Assembly (NCBI GenBank): GCA_964593905.1
Contig: CAZQLE010000018.1
Coordinates: forward strand, 1-29,968
Direction: 5' to 3'
From: CAZQLE01 sp964593905
Lineage (GTDB): Bacteria; Chloroflexota; Anaerolineae; Anaerolineales; Anaerolineaceae
DNA length: 29,968 nucleotides
Shown here: in pieces, positions 6,246-16,500 of the stretch
Layout of the letters: each line of letters opens with the position of its first letter
Numbering within the stretch: position 1 is the first letter of the stretch
Translations under genes and position numbers: made by a program
The notes under the pieces: model-generated
Seen by the model: only the letters and a program-made list of their open reading frames with translations
Told to the model about the DNA's origin: nothing
The model's database searches: none

Positions 6246-9200
6246 TTATTTCGCGGGCAGGTCTTCCACACTGACCAACACCGCCTGCACCGCCACACGC
6301 TGCAAGTACTGGTTGGACTTTTCATCATACACCTTGCAGGTCAACAGCGTCAGCCACGGCTGATCTTGATGACCCAACACCGAAGTATCATCCGGCTGAA
6401 CATAGACTTTACTACGGACTTCGTAGATGAATTTTTGTCCATAAGAATAAATATTGATCTGGTCGCCCCACTTAAGCTGGCCCAGGTTAACAAACGGACC
6501 CGGTTTACCGTTGGGCAGGTATACATGCCCGGTCAGGGCGCTGTTGCCTTCAAAAGTCGGGAAGGCCGTGCCGTTCAGATAACCGATGTGCTTATCCAGC
6601 CAGGTCACATTCCACGTGCCCTTCTCATACGGCACACCAACAATGGTCTGCTTAACCGCCAGAGCCGGAATTTCAATTTGCAGCTCGCCAGCCTGATAAG
6701 ACGGGTAACTGGAGGACTGCGGCTGGGGCGGCACCTGGCTGATCACACCCGGCGCAAAACCGGTGCTGGGCAATTTTTTGGCGGCAGTCGGTTCTTCATC
6801 TGCCGGGGCATTCCAGGTGGCCGCGGCCGTGTCGACCGCAGTTTCATTCGGGTCGTCGGGGTCTCCATCGCCGTTCAGGTCAGAATCGATCGAGGCAATA
6901 TTGTTCACCCGCCGGGTCTGCGATGGCACGCGCAAATTGAAAGCAATCACCAGTTCATTGGCCGCTGATGCCGCGTCGATCGCCCCAAAATCATCTTCCA
7001 GGCTCCCTTCCCACACAATCTGGCCGCGCGGATACGTTGCCGTTGGGCCTTCGTAATAGCACAGGCTGGTGGTCGTTGCACCGGGAGACGTGCACGAGAC
7101 CCCCACATTGGTCGAACCCGCCGGCGCTCCGCCAGGCAAGGCAAAACCGCTGGGCGCGCCCGCCGCTGAATAGGTGGTTCCAGCGGGGATCGGGTCGCTG
7201 ACCCGCGCATTAACCGCCACAATATTAGAGTTGTTGATCCAGGTCATGGTCCAGCGCAGCAGCGGCAGACCGGAGCCATCCACCACTTTAAAGCCGATCG
7301 GGGGGTCGAAGAGACCGGGCCCAAAATCAACCGGGGTCGGGTCGTCATTATCTGTCGGGTCATCGTTCTCATCGGGGTCAGGGGTGACACCATTCTGCGA
7401 ATCATCCGTCACCACCGTGTTGGCCGGGCTGGTTCCGCTGGCGATGGCAGTATTGTTGAAAGGCCCGGCCTCAGCCGGCACAACCCGCACCACCACAGTG
7501 ATGGTCCCGCTGGCGCCGAAAGCCAGTGTATCACTGCCCAGCAGCAGGTTGAGATCGGTGGCGCCGTCATAGGCGGTATTTTCTGCAAAATCAACACTGC
7601 TGACCGACTGCACCGCAAAAGTGGTCGGCAGCAGGAAGGTCACACGCAAATCATCCGTCACTTGCAAGGCCGACAAAGCCGCCGATCCATAATTCTGCAC
7701 CAGCAGTTCATAGGTCACATCATAGGTTCCGGCAGTAATTTCAGTGACACTGACCACCCGTTTTGCCAGGCCAATCAGAGGGCTCTGACCCAATGGAACC
7801 TCTGCCGAAGCGTCTTCAGAGGGCGTTTCAGCGCTGTCTGCGCTGACCGTATTGTCGATATCACCATCCCCGCCGCCGTTGTCATCCAGATCTGTCTGTG
7901 TTACAGCATACGAGCCGGTGCAGGTCAACGTGCCACCCACCGCAATGCTAAAACCGCTGGTCTGGCTGCCGGGTGTACCCGCATCGCAATCCAGGTCAGT
8001 CAGCAGTGGGTCGCTGACACTGACACCGGTCAGAGCGATATTGCCGGTATTTTCAACCGTGATGGTGTAGCCGATCAGCTCATTAGCCCGGTCAAGGATG
8101 CCGTTTCCAGCCGTATCCACTGCCGAGGCCGTTTTGGTCAACGCCATTTCCGGCACAGCGGGCAGGGTCTGAGTGTCATCATCATCGTCCGTCACATCCT
8201 CGCCGCCGGTGGATGGTGTACCAGTAGCTTCAGCAGTGTTGGTGAATGACCCATTATTGATATCGATCTGAGTCAGGGTATAAACTCCGGTGAAGGTGGT
8301 GCTGTCCGAAGCGAGCGGTGCAAGGGTAATGGTAGGTCCGCCCAGGACGGTGATGACAGGATCTGTAACGCTCACATCATTCAAAGTTACATTGCCCGTG
8401 TTGGTTACAGTGAATTCATAAGTAATCTGATCCCCAACATTGGCCACACCCGCCGGGGATACCACATCCAAATTCAGCGTCCCGGTCTTCAACAGCTCAA
8501 TCGCAGGCGCTGGCAATAAATAGCCAAAGTCCGCGTCGGGGTAGTTCTCTCCAGCGGCCAGGGTCACGTCGTGCGNNNNNNNNNNNNNNNNNNNNNNNNN
8601 NNNNNNNNNNNNNNNNNNNNNNNNNNNNNNNNNNNNNNNNNNNNNNNNNNNNNNNNNNNNNNNNNNNNNNNNNNNCCACCGCGCCGTCGTTGTTGTTGTC
8701 GCGATACAGCGCCACCGTCACGCCATCCACGCCGCTTTCGCCCGCGTCCTGCAAGCCGTCGCCGTTATCGTCGTACCACACATAGTCGCCGATGCTGGCG
8801 GTCTGCTGCTGGTAGCCAAAGTCCGCGTCGGGGTAGTTCTCTCCAGCGGCCAGGGTCACGTCGTGCGGGTCGCTCCCGCCGGTTAACACGTAACCATTGA
8901 GTACATCCGCGGTGTCGGTCACTTCCACCAGGTAGTTGCCGGCGGGCAGGTTGGTAAACCCGTAGATGCCGCTGCTGTCGGTGGTGTCGGTCCCCACCAG
9001 GCTGTCGCCCGCGTCCACCGCGCCGTCGTTGTTGTTGTCGCGATACAGCGCCACCGTCACGCCATCCACACCGCTTTCGCCCGCGTCCTGCAGTCCGTCG
9101 CCGTTATCGTCGTACCACACATAGTCGCCGATGGAACCCGAGGCAAGGATCACCAGGGTATCTTCGGCGGGCAGGGTATTGGTAGCGCCCTGACCATTGG

Positions 9201-12111
9201 TCAACGATCCGGCTGGAATGCTATTAAGATAAGATCCGGGCACAGAACTGGTGACCGGGACCACAATAGTGCAGGAGGAACTGGCTGCCAGGGTGCCATT
9301 GGTCAACCGGATGGTCTGCGATCCAGCATCCGCGGTTAATGTCCCACCGCAGTTGTTTACCGATGCCGGGGCCGGGGCAATTTCCAACCCGGCCGGCAGT
9401 GTGCCGGGCAGGCTATCGGTCAGGCCCATCCCATCCAGGTCGGTATTGCCCGTGTTCTGGATGGTGATGGTCAAAAGCGAATAATTGGCAGCCCCCGCCA
9501 GAGTGGGATTGGGCGCAAACACCTTACTGACGCTGGCGCCGGGCAGGTTGGTTAAAGAGGCCTGCGCTGGCTGCGGATTGGTTGCACCGTTAAAGGTAGT
9601 AACCGAGTTGGTTGGAATGGTGTTGGTCAGATTGTTATTGACCGTCATGGTGGCGCTCAGCGTCAGGGTACAATTTGCCGCCGAGGCCAGGCTGCCGCCG
9701 CTAAAGGTGAACGTATTGGTTAGCGGCACACCGGTCAAGGTCCCGCCGCAGGTACCCACATTAAAGTTGGGGGGGTTGGCAATGATCATCCCGGCCGGCA
9801 TGGTATCGGTAAAGGAGATGCCGCTTAAGGGGGTGTTTTGGGGGTTGTTCAAACGAACGCTTAAGATGGAGGAAGATCCGCCAAACACCGAATCGGGGTT
9901 AAAACCTTTGACCACCCCGATGCTGATGGAAGCAATGGTCAGCCGGGCGGTCGCTGGCGACTGGGGGTTGATCGTGGTGGGCGTTCCCTGAATCGTTCCG
10001 GTTACATTGGCCACCGGGATGGTATTATCCCGGTTTCCGGCCGCACCGCGGCCCTGGACATCCACCCGAATGGTGCACAGCCCGGGCACCGCCCCCACCA
10101 GGGCGGGGATGGTGCCGTTGGTCATGGAGATTGTTTGCGTACCTGCATTCGCGACCAGACTTAATGACGGATTCCCGGTGCAGGTGGTGCTGGCATTGGG
10201 GGTTGGCGCAATGATCACGTTGTTTGGTGCCGAACCCGGCAGCAGATCAGTCAACGAGACATTGACCAGCGGTGAAGTATTGTTGTTTTGCAGGGTGATG
10301 GTTAATGTCGACAGACCGTTTACATTGACCGTCGTCGGGTAAAAGGCTTTGGTCACCCGCAGATCATTCGTACCGCGCACAGTTAAATCAGCCTGCAGAG
10401 GATTTGTCGGCTTGCGGTTCTGGGCATTGGTAATATTAGCCAATGGAATGGTATTGCGGTAATATCCCGGGGCCGCCACACTGGGCACAGCGCTGGTTAC
10501 ATACACGTCAATGCGGCACATCGTGCCACGATTAATTGTGCCGCCGGTCCAGGAGATCGTATCAGTTCCGGTTACGGCAGTTAACGTCCCGCCAATGCAA
10601 TTGGCTGTTTTGGAGGCTGCGGTCGAATTGCTGATGGTCACATTAGGTGGCAAAACATCTGTGATCGAAAAATTGGTTAAGTCAACATCCGGCGGGGCAG
10701 TGTAATCGATGCGCAGCCGGGAATTTCCGTTTACATCAATCGTGGTGGGGTTGAAAGTTTTGCTGGCTATGGCCCCGGTGCCGGTCGCATAAATACTGAC
10801 CTGCGCTGTAGCCGGGGCCCAGTTGGTTGCGCCCTCATTAGTCCGCAATGAATCAGCAGGGATGGTATTGGTATAAGTGGCGGCCGCAGCGCCGACAGGA
10901 GAGGTTACCTGTACTGAAATCGTACAGGACCCATTCGCAGGGATGGTGCCGCCGGTTAAGGCAACCGTACGCGGCAGAGTGGTCGACGCAGAACCGCCGC
11001 AGGTGGTGCTTGCCGAACCATCCACCACCGTCAAATTCGTATTGGGGGTGGCTGGCAAAACATCGGTAATGCGCACATTGGTATAGGGCGCAGCAGATGG
11101 ATTGGTCAGGGTGATAGTCAGGGTGCTCGTTCCCCCGGCCTGGAAGGATGTGGGTGAGAACGCCTTGGTGACTGAAATTTCCTGAACATTCAACGGTGCC
11201 GATGCAACGCTGTTATTTGTTACCCCTTGCTTGGTTTGCAATCCGCCAATCGGAATGGTATTGGTATAAGCATTGGGAACCATGGAGGTGACCCGAACCG
11301 AGATCGTACAGGTTCTACTGGTGCCGATGGTGGCATTATTTAAAGTAACCGAAGTTCCCCCCGGCGCCAGTGGAATGCCGCCCGGACCGGTGAGCGTTGC
11401 ACCAACACAGTTGGCGCCAATCACCGGGGTTACCGGGTTCGCCAGCACCACATTGGCCGGCAGGTTGTCAGTTAAGGTCACCTGGGTCAGCGCGTTATTC
11501 CCGTCGTTATTGACAATATTAATCGTCAAAGTGCTGACTTGCCCGGTATAGATGGTGTTCGGCGAAAAACCTTTATTCAACGACGGCGGTTGCACCGCAG
11601 CCACGGTCAGCGTGGCGCTGGCCGGGGTGCTGTTGCGAATGGTATCACCGGCGCTGTTGGTGGCCGTCAACCCATTCACCGGGATGGTGTTGATCAGGTT
11701 ACCGCCCGTGGTGGAGGTCACGTCCAATTCCACATAACACTGACCGGGGGCCGCGCCCACCTGCGGCGGCACGGTGCCGCCGCTTAATGAAAAGCTGGTC
11801 GTCCCGGCCACCGGCACAAAGGTACCGCCGCAGTTGTTAAACGGGTTGGCCGGGTTGGCAATGCGCAGACCGGGCTGCACACCAATCAAATTGTCACTCC
11901 AGGCGGCGTTGATTAATTGAAATGAGTTCGGGTTATAAATTGTCACCCGCAGGCGCGATGTTTCACCGGCCACAATCGAAATGGGGGTAAAACGTTTATT
12001 AATCGAAGCCTGAAACGAAAGGCCCTGCGCTTTGGCAGGCAGGGTCGGTGCCAGACCCATTAACCCCATTAAAATGATGCCAAGAAGAACCAGCCGAAAA
12101 GATTTTTGCAT
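6246..12111 (-). CDS. Giant secreted repeat protein with C-terminal LPSTG motif and fused sortase domain (interrupted by assembly gap)
   Basis: The gene starts at ATG 12111 with AGGAG 9 bases upstream; in-frame codons farther upstream lie in the leader. The signal peptide has a KSFR n-region, the hydrophobic LVLLGIILMGLMGLAP and an AKA cleavage site. It is followed by seven repeats of about 125 residues, each opening K-x-F-x-P and holding two cysteines (CGGTL-like and CTI-like). Then come SdrD/CnaB-like 113-residue repeats with calcium-binding-type DNGDGLQDAGE and DNNNDGAVDAGD. After the gap follow about four DUF11-type domains, then LPSTGF (codons 6759-6773) and a sortase domain. The sortase has His in LTGHVYLPNG (codon 6525-6527), Cys in TLLTC (codon 6336-6338) and Arg in YLQRVAV (codon 6297-6299). 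No membrane segment other than the signal peptide is visible. The reading frame breaks only because the 100-base gap is a placeholder. A 147-base gap restores one frame of 1,970 residues. The role, probably surface display or adhesion, is inferred. Confidence 0.87.
8520..9135 (-). repeat. Tandem 339-base SdrD/CnaB-like repeats, partly lost in the assembly gap
   Basis: Unit 1 spans 9135 to 8797 and encodes 113 residues beginning SIGDYVWYDDNGDGLQ. Unit 2 begins at 8796 and its end (DADFGY) lies at 8520, with the N run in between. Over the 121 bases visible at its start, unit 2 differs from unit 1 at only three positions, all synonymous. The 55 bases from 8521 to 8575 are identical to unit 1. 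Such recent, near-identical repeats usually vary in copy number and break short-read assembly. Confidence 0.9.
8576..8675. other. Assembly gap of exactly 100 N
   Basis: The run is a standard-size scaffold placeholder, not a measured distance. Aligning the two flanks with the intact repeat unit predicts 147 missing bases (between the positions corresponding to 8867 and 9015), or 147 plus a multiple of 339. Either value restores the reading frame. Confidence 0.95.
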
Positions 12112-12170
12112 ACCACGCCACTCCTGAAGGATTTTGGTAAACAACCATGTAATATATGACCCATCAAAAT

Positions 12171-12196
12171 CAGTATGCGAACTACACAGCATACTG
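12171..12196 (-). promoter_or_regulatory. Leader hairpin before the repeat-sortase gene
   Basis: CAGTATGC (12171-12178) and GCATACTG (12189-12196) form a perfect 8-base-pair stem with a 10-base loop. It is about 60 bases upstream of the ATG at 12111 and is not followed by a T tract, so it is more likely a leader structure or operator than a terminator. Confidence 0.4.
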
Positions 12197-12290
12197 GCGA
12201 TTACACGTTACAGCCCTTATCCGACTTCACGGTACAGCACGGAATAGGGCAGTTCCTTTGCGATTGTTTAATAAAGAGATCCGAATATCT

Positions 12291-12328
12291 ACAAAACAAA
12301 AACACCTGGCTTTTCTGAGAAAACCAGG
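12291..12328 (-). terminator. Terminator-like hairpin (possible attenuator) in the leader of the repeat-sortase gene
   Basis: On the minus strand CCTGGTTTTC pairs with GAAAAGCCAGG (one bulged G, loop TCA), followed by TGTTTTTGTTTTGT. It sits about 180 bases upstream of the ATG and about 100 bases downstream of the proposed promoter. It could therefore terminate a short leader RNA unless antitermination occurs. Confidence 0.5.
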
Positions 12329-12426
12329 CTTAAAGAACCGGCTTCGACGCAAGCAACTGAGAGGAAACAGCACCAAGGGTCCCTTGAAAATGAGATTGGG
12401 ATTAACAAAAACTCTGTAAAAAACCC

Positions 12427-12444
12427 CTGTATAAGATTATACAG
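12427..12444. promoter_or_regulatory. Perfect palindrome containing a -10 box upstream of the repeat-sortase gene
   Basis: CTGTATAA-GA-TTATACAG has perfect 8-base arms and a 2-base spacer. On the minus strand it contains TATAAT (complement of 12436-12441), so a dimeric repressor bound here would cover the promoter. No clear -35 box is visible. Confidence 0.45.
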
Positions 12445-12462
12445 ATAATGTGGGCGAGAACG

Positions 12463-12479
12463 CTTACATATATTGTAAG
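12463..12479. promoter_or_regulatory. Second inverted repeat upstream of the repeat-sortase gene
   Basis: CTTACA-TATAT-TGTAAG has perfect 6-base arms. It lies about 20 bases upstream of the -10-bearing palindrome, roughly where a -35 region or activator site would be for the minus-strand gene. Confidence 0.35.
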
Positions 12480-12499
12480 TATTTTATCCGGGCCGATGC

Positions 12500-12537
12500 A
12501 ACAAAACACCTTCCCGGTAAAGTAGCCCGGGAAGGTG
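12500..12537 (-). terminator. Intrinsic terminator after pfkA
   Basis: CACCTTCCCGG (12507-12517) pairs perfectly with CCGGGAAGGTG (12527-12537). On the minus strand the stem is followed by TTTTGTT. It lies 28 bases downstream of the pfkA stop and separates the dnaE-pfkA transcript from the repeat-sortase gene. Confidence 0.85.
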
Positions 12538-12564
12538 GAAAACACAGCCCAAAAATCGTTTTTT

Positions 12565-13545
12565 TTAGCGCGCCAACATGCGCGCCATGCGAATGTATTC
12601 TTCAGACAGGTCTTTGGTGCGGCTGACCACCGTGGCAATGGGCACCCCCACCACATCGCGCCCACTCAGGCCAACCATAATATTCGACTGTCCGGTCATC
12701 AGATATTCAACGGCTTTTACGCCAAACCGCGAGGCCAGCAGCCGGTCAAAGGCTGTTGGTTTGCCGCCGCGTTGAATGTGCCCGAGGATGGTCACCCGGG
12801 TGGTAAAACCAAGGTCCATGCTGTCTAACTGCTGGGCCAGTTCGGTCGTCGACGGGGTAAACCCTTCGGCCACCACGATGATACAGTGGGTTTTACCGCG
12901 GCGGTATGAATCTTCCACCAGCGCCCCAACTTCTTCCACCGGGGTTTTAATCTCGGGCACCAGCACCATTTCGGCGCCACAAATAATACCGGCCTGCACC
13001 GCCAGATACCCCGACATGCGCCCCATCGTCTCCACCAAAAAAGCCCGGCTGTGTGACGAAGCCGTATCGCGGATCTTGTCGATGCAATCGACAATCGTGT
13101 TCAGCGCGGTATCCACACCAATGCACATATCGGTGCCATAAATATCATTATCAATCGAGCCCGGCACACCCACCACCGGCACGCCCTGTTCGGCCAGCTT
13201 TTGCGCGCCCATCAGCGAGCCATCGCCGCCGATCACTACCAGCGCATCAACGCCCGCATTGTTTAACTGCCGGATGGCCTCACGTTGACCCTTGGGGGTG
13301 CGAAATTCTTCGCTGCGCGCGGTTTGCAAAATCGTGCCGCCGCGCTGCAAGATGCCCCCCACATCACGTGGGCCCATCTGGCGGAAAGAACCGTGGATCA
13401 GCCCTTCATACCCACCCTCAACGCCCAACACGCGCACATCCTGAGCCAGCGCCGCGCGCACAACCGCACGAATACACGGGTTCATTCCCGGAGCATCGCC
13501 GCCCGAGGTTAAAATAGCTATGGTTCGAATTTTTGAGTTCATCAT
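12565..13545 (-). CDS. pfkA: 6-phosphofructokinase, ATP-type
   Basis: The 326-residue protein has the PfkA hallmarks: TSGGDAPGMN (13-22), GGDGSLMGA (106-114), VPGSIDNDI (127-135) and VETMGRMSGY. Glycine rather than aspartate in GGDG, and PGSIDND rather than a PK-type motif, point to ATP rather than pyrophosphate as the phosphate donor. It phosphorylates fructose 6-phosphate in glycolysis. Two ATG codons begin the frame. A weak ACAGG site overlaps the dnaE stop codon, and only 13 bases separate the two genes, so pfkA is co-transcribed with and probably translationally linked to dnaE. A strong terminator follows. Confidence 0.96.
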   Translation of the reverse strand: MMNSKIRTIAILTSGGDAPGMNPCIRAVVRAALAQDVRVLGVEGGYEGLIHGSFRQMGPRDVGGILQRGGTILQTARSEEFRTPKGQREAIRQLNNAGVDALVVIGGDGSLMGAQKLAEQGVPVVGVPGSIDNDIYGTDMCIGVDTALNTIVDCIDKIRDTASSHSRAFLVETMGRMSGYLAVQAGIICGAEMVLVPEIKTPVEEVGALVEDSYRRGKTHCIIVVAEGFTPSTTELAQQLDSMDLGFTTRVTILGHIQRGGKPTAFDRLLASRFGVKAVEYLMTGQSNIMVGLSGRDVVGVPIATVVSRTKDLSEEYIRMARMLAR

Positions 13546-13558
13546 AAAAAATAACCTG

Positions 13559-16500
13559 TCATTGAATTTTAATCGGCTCGACTCTCACATTGTCTTCGCC
13601 GAGTTCTTGCGCCAGTTTTCGCAACAAATCAGGGTGAATACCGGTGCTGTAATTGGGGAATTCCACCAGGTAATAATGCCCCTTCTCAAAAATCATAAAG
13701 GCAAAATGATCTTTGCCCGGATAAGAACGCAAAATATTGTGCAGACGACGAATGCGGCGCGTATCCCGATTTTTGTCGTCGCTGGCCCGCAGCACCAGGG
13801 TGAGCATACGCGGGTCGGCGGGTTCATCTTCCGCTTCCTGCCAGCCCACCCGCAGCGGGGGCACGATAAAAGGCATCGACTGCGCTGCTTTGGGTTCCCG
13901 CTCCAGCGCCGCAACCGCCTGGGCCGGGGGAACCGGCTCGGGAGCGGGCGCAGCAACCGGCGGAACCGGTGAAGAGGCCGGCCCGGCCGCCAACGGTGGG
14001 AACCAGTCAGCGGGCGGCTCCGGCGGAGGGGGCATGTTTTCCCACTCCTCCATAAAGGGTTCCGGCTCGGCAATTCGCATCGTCTGCGCAGGCCGCTGAA
14101 GTTTCACCGCCTGAGGTGCAACCGCGCGGTTTGCCAGATCCTCACGAACTTCGTCCACCGGCGGCAGCGATTCTTCATCCATTACGTAACGGTCGGCAAA
14201 GTCGGCCAGATCGTCGGGCAGGTCAGTGGCCTGCACCTGGCTGATCGAATCGACCAGCACTTTAGGATCGCCATTTTCGGCGTCAATCTTGCCATCCACC
14301 ACCAACACCGCGTCCATCGCCAACATCTGGCCGAACTGCTCATAGGTGCGTGGGAAAATCACAATCTCGATAAACCCCTGAATATCTTCCAGGGTGGCAA
14401 ACGCCATGGCCTTGCCGCTCTTGGTGGTGTGGGTGCGAAAACGCGATACCAGACCCGCCACCACCACATGATCTTTGCTTTTGGTCTCACTCAATTGGGC
14501 CGAAAAATGGGTCACGCGGCTTTTTATAACCGGCAAATATGGCGAAAGCGGATGGTCAGAAACATACAGCCCCAGCAGTTCGCGCTCCCACTCCAACTGT
14601 TCGCGCACATCCACCAGCGGGCTGACCGGGAGGGTAATGTTCTCTTCCACCCCGGCAATCGAGCCGAAGAAACTGAGCTGCCCGCTTTCAGCCGCGCGGA
14701 AATGGGTATTGCTCACGGCGATAATCGTATCCAGACCGTCCAACAATGACCGGCGCTGCCCAAAATGATCCAGCGCCCCCACCCGCACCATGCATTCCAG
14801 CGAACGCCGCCCCACCGCGCGCAAATCCACCCGGCGGGCAAAATCATTCAGATCCGAAAATTCACCGTCAATGCGCGCTTTCAAAATCAAATCCACCGGC
14901 GCCTGGCCAACGTTCTTCACTGCGCCCAGACCAAAGCGAATGGCCGCCTTCGTGTCGGGCCGGTCTTCCACGGTAAAATCCCAGGCAGAATGATTTACGT
15001 CCGGCGGCAGAACCTCCACCCCCATACTGCGCGCATCGGCAATATACAGGGCCACTTTCTCACTTTCATTTTTCGCGGCCGAAAGCAGGGCCGTCATATA
15101 TTCGACCGTGTAATGCGTTTTAAGATACGCCGTCTGAACCGCAATCACCCCATATACGGCGGCGTGGCTTTTGTTAAACCCGTACCGGGCAAAGTTTTCC
15201 CAATCGGTGAAGATGGCTTCAGCGGTTTCCTGCAAAATGCCGTTTTCAACCGCCCCCTTGATAAACTTCTGGCGGTGTTTGGCAATGGCTTCGGCTTTTT
15301 TCTTGGAGATTGCCTTGCGCAAATCATCTGCCGCCGAAGCGCTGTAACTGGCCAAACCCATCGCGGCAAACATGATCTGTTCCTGATAAATCGGGATGCC
15401 GTAGGTCTCGCAGAAAATTGGCTCCAGCTTGGGGTGGCGGTTGGTCACTTCTTCTTCGCCGTGCATACGGCGGATATAAGATGGAATAAATTCCAGCGGA
15501 CCCGGCCGGTAAAGCGCCACCATAGCAATGATGTTATCCAGATTGCGCGGTTTCATCTGGACCATATAGCGGGTCATGCCGTTGCCTTCCAGTTGGAAGA
15601 CGCCCGCGGTGTGCCCGGCGCCCAGAAAACTAAAGGTATCCGCGTCATCGGTGGGGATGTTGGCAAGATTGAGCTTAATCCCGTGCCGCGCTTCGATCAG
15701 GTCACAGGCGCGCTGCATAATCGTCAGTGTCGCCAGCCCCAAAAAGTCCACCTTAAGCAGCCCCATCGCATCCACGTGCGACATCTCAAACTGCTCCACT
15801 GCCTTAATGGGGCTGTCTTCTGCGCCGCTGGTCGGGCGGTGCAGCGGGGCATATTCCACAATCGGTTTGTCGGTAATGATCACACCCGCGGCATGGGTCC
15901 CCGCGTTGCGCACAATTCCTTCCAGGTGCTGCGCCGTCTCCACCAGGTTGCGAATGTAGTCGCTCTGGTCCACCAGTTGACGCAGTTCGGGTGTCTGCTC
16001 AAGTGCTTCGTTAATGCTCACCGGTTTAGACGGGATGCTGGGGATCAACTTGGCCACCCGGTCCACCTCGCTGAGCGGGATATCCATCACCCGGCCCACA
16101 TCGCGAATGGCGGCTTTGGCCCCCAGGGTATTGAAGGTGATGATCTGCGCCACTTTATCATCGCCATAGGTGTGCGCGCAATATTCCAACATCTCGGCGC
16201 GCCGGTCATCGGCAAAATCCAGATCAATATCCGGCATCGAGACGCGGTCGGGGTTGAGGAAGCGCTCAAAGATCAAACCAAACTGAATCGGTTCCACCAG
16301 GGTGATATCCAGGGTGAACGCCACCAGCGAACCCGCCGCTGAACCACGTGCGTTATACCAGATGCCCACCTCGCGCGCATGACGGCAGAGATCCCACACA
16401 ATGAGAAAATAGGCGTCAAACCCCATGGTGTGGATGACACCCAGCTCATAATCGAGGCGTTTTTGCACCTCGGGGTCATTAACGCGTTCGCCCACCCGGC

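Larger units (their letters stand above)
12112..12564. other. Structured leader and regulatory region of the repeat-sortase gene
   Basis: This 453-base region contains the pfkA terminator (12500-12537), two palindromes (12427-12444 and 12463-12479) and, on the minus strand, TATAAT as the complement of 12436-12441. From there the leader would be about 320 bases long. It can form a terminator-like hairpin at 12305-12328, an interrupted 11-base-pair stem between 12213-12223 and 12240-12250, and a perfect 8-base-pair stem at 12171-12196. No known riboswitch was recognised. Open frames here are not convincing genes. Confidence 0.5.

Noticed and set aside
6246..8567. Reading the downstream half of the repeat-sortase gene as a separate gene starting near 8567
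   Set aside because: Its apparent start is inside the conserved end of a repeat unit, with no promoter or ribosome binding site. The frame change is explained by the arbitrary gap length.
12112..12192. Longer N-terminus for the repeat-sortase protein
   Set aside because: The extension would precede a normal signal peptide and cover the AGGAG site that serves ATG 12111.
12112..12440. Cyclic di-GMP-I riboswitch in the leader of the repeat-sortase gene
   Set aside because: A GCAAAG segment is present near 12259, but the rest of the aptamer core and receptor helix could not be matched.
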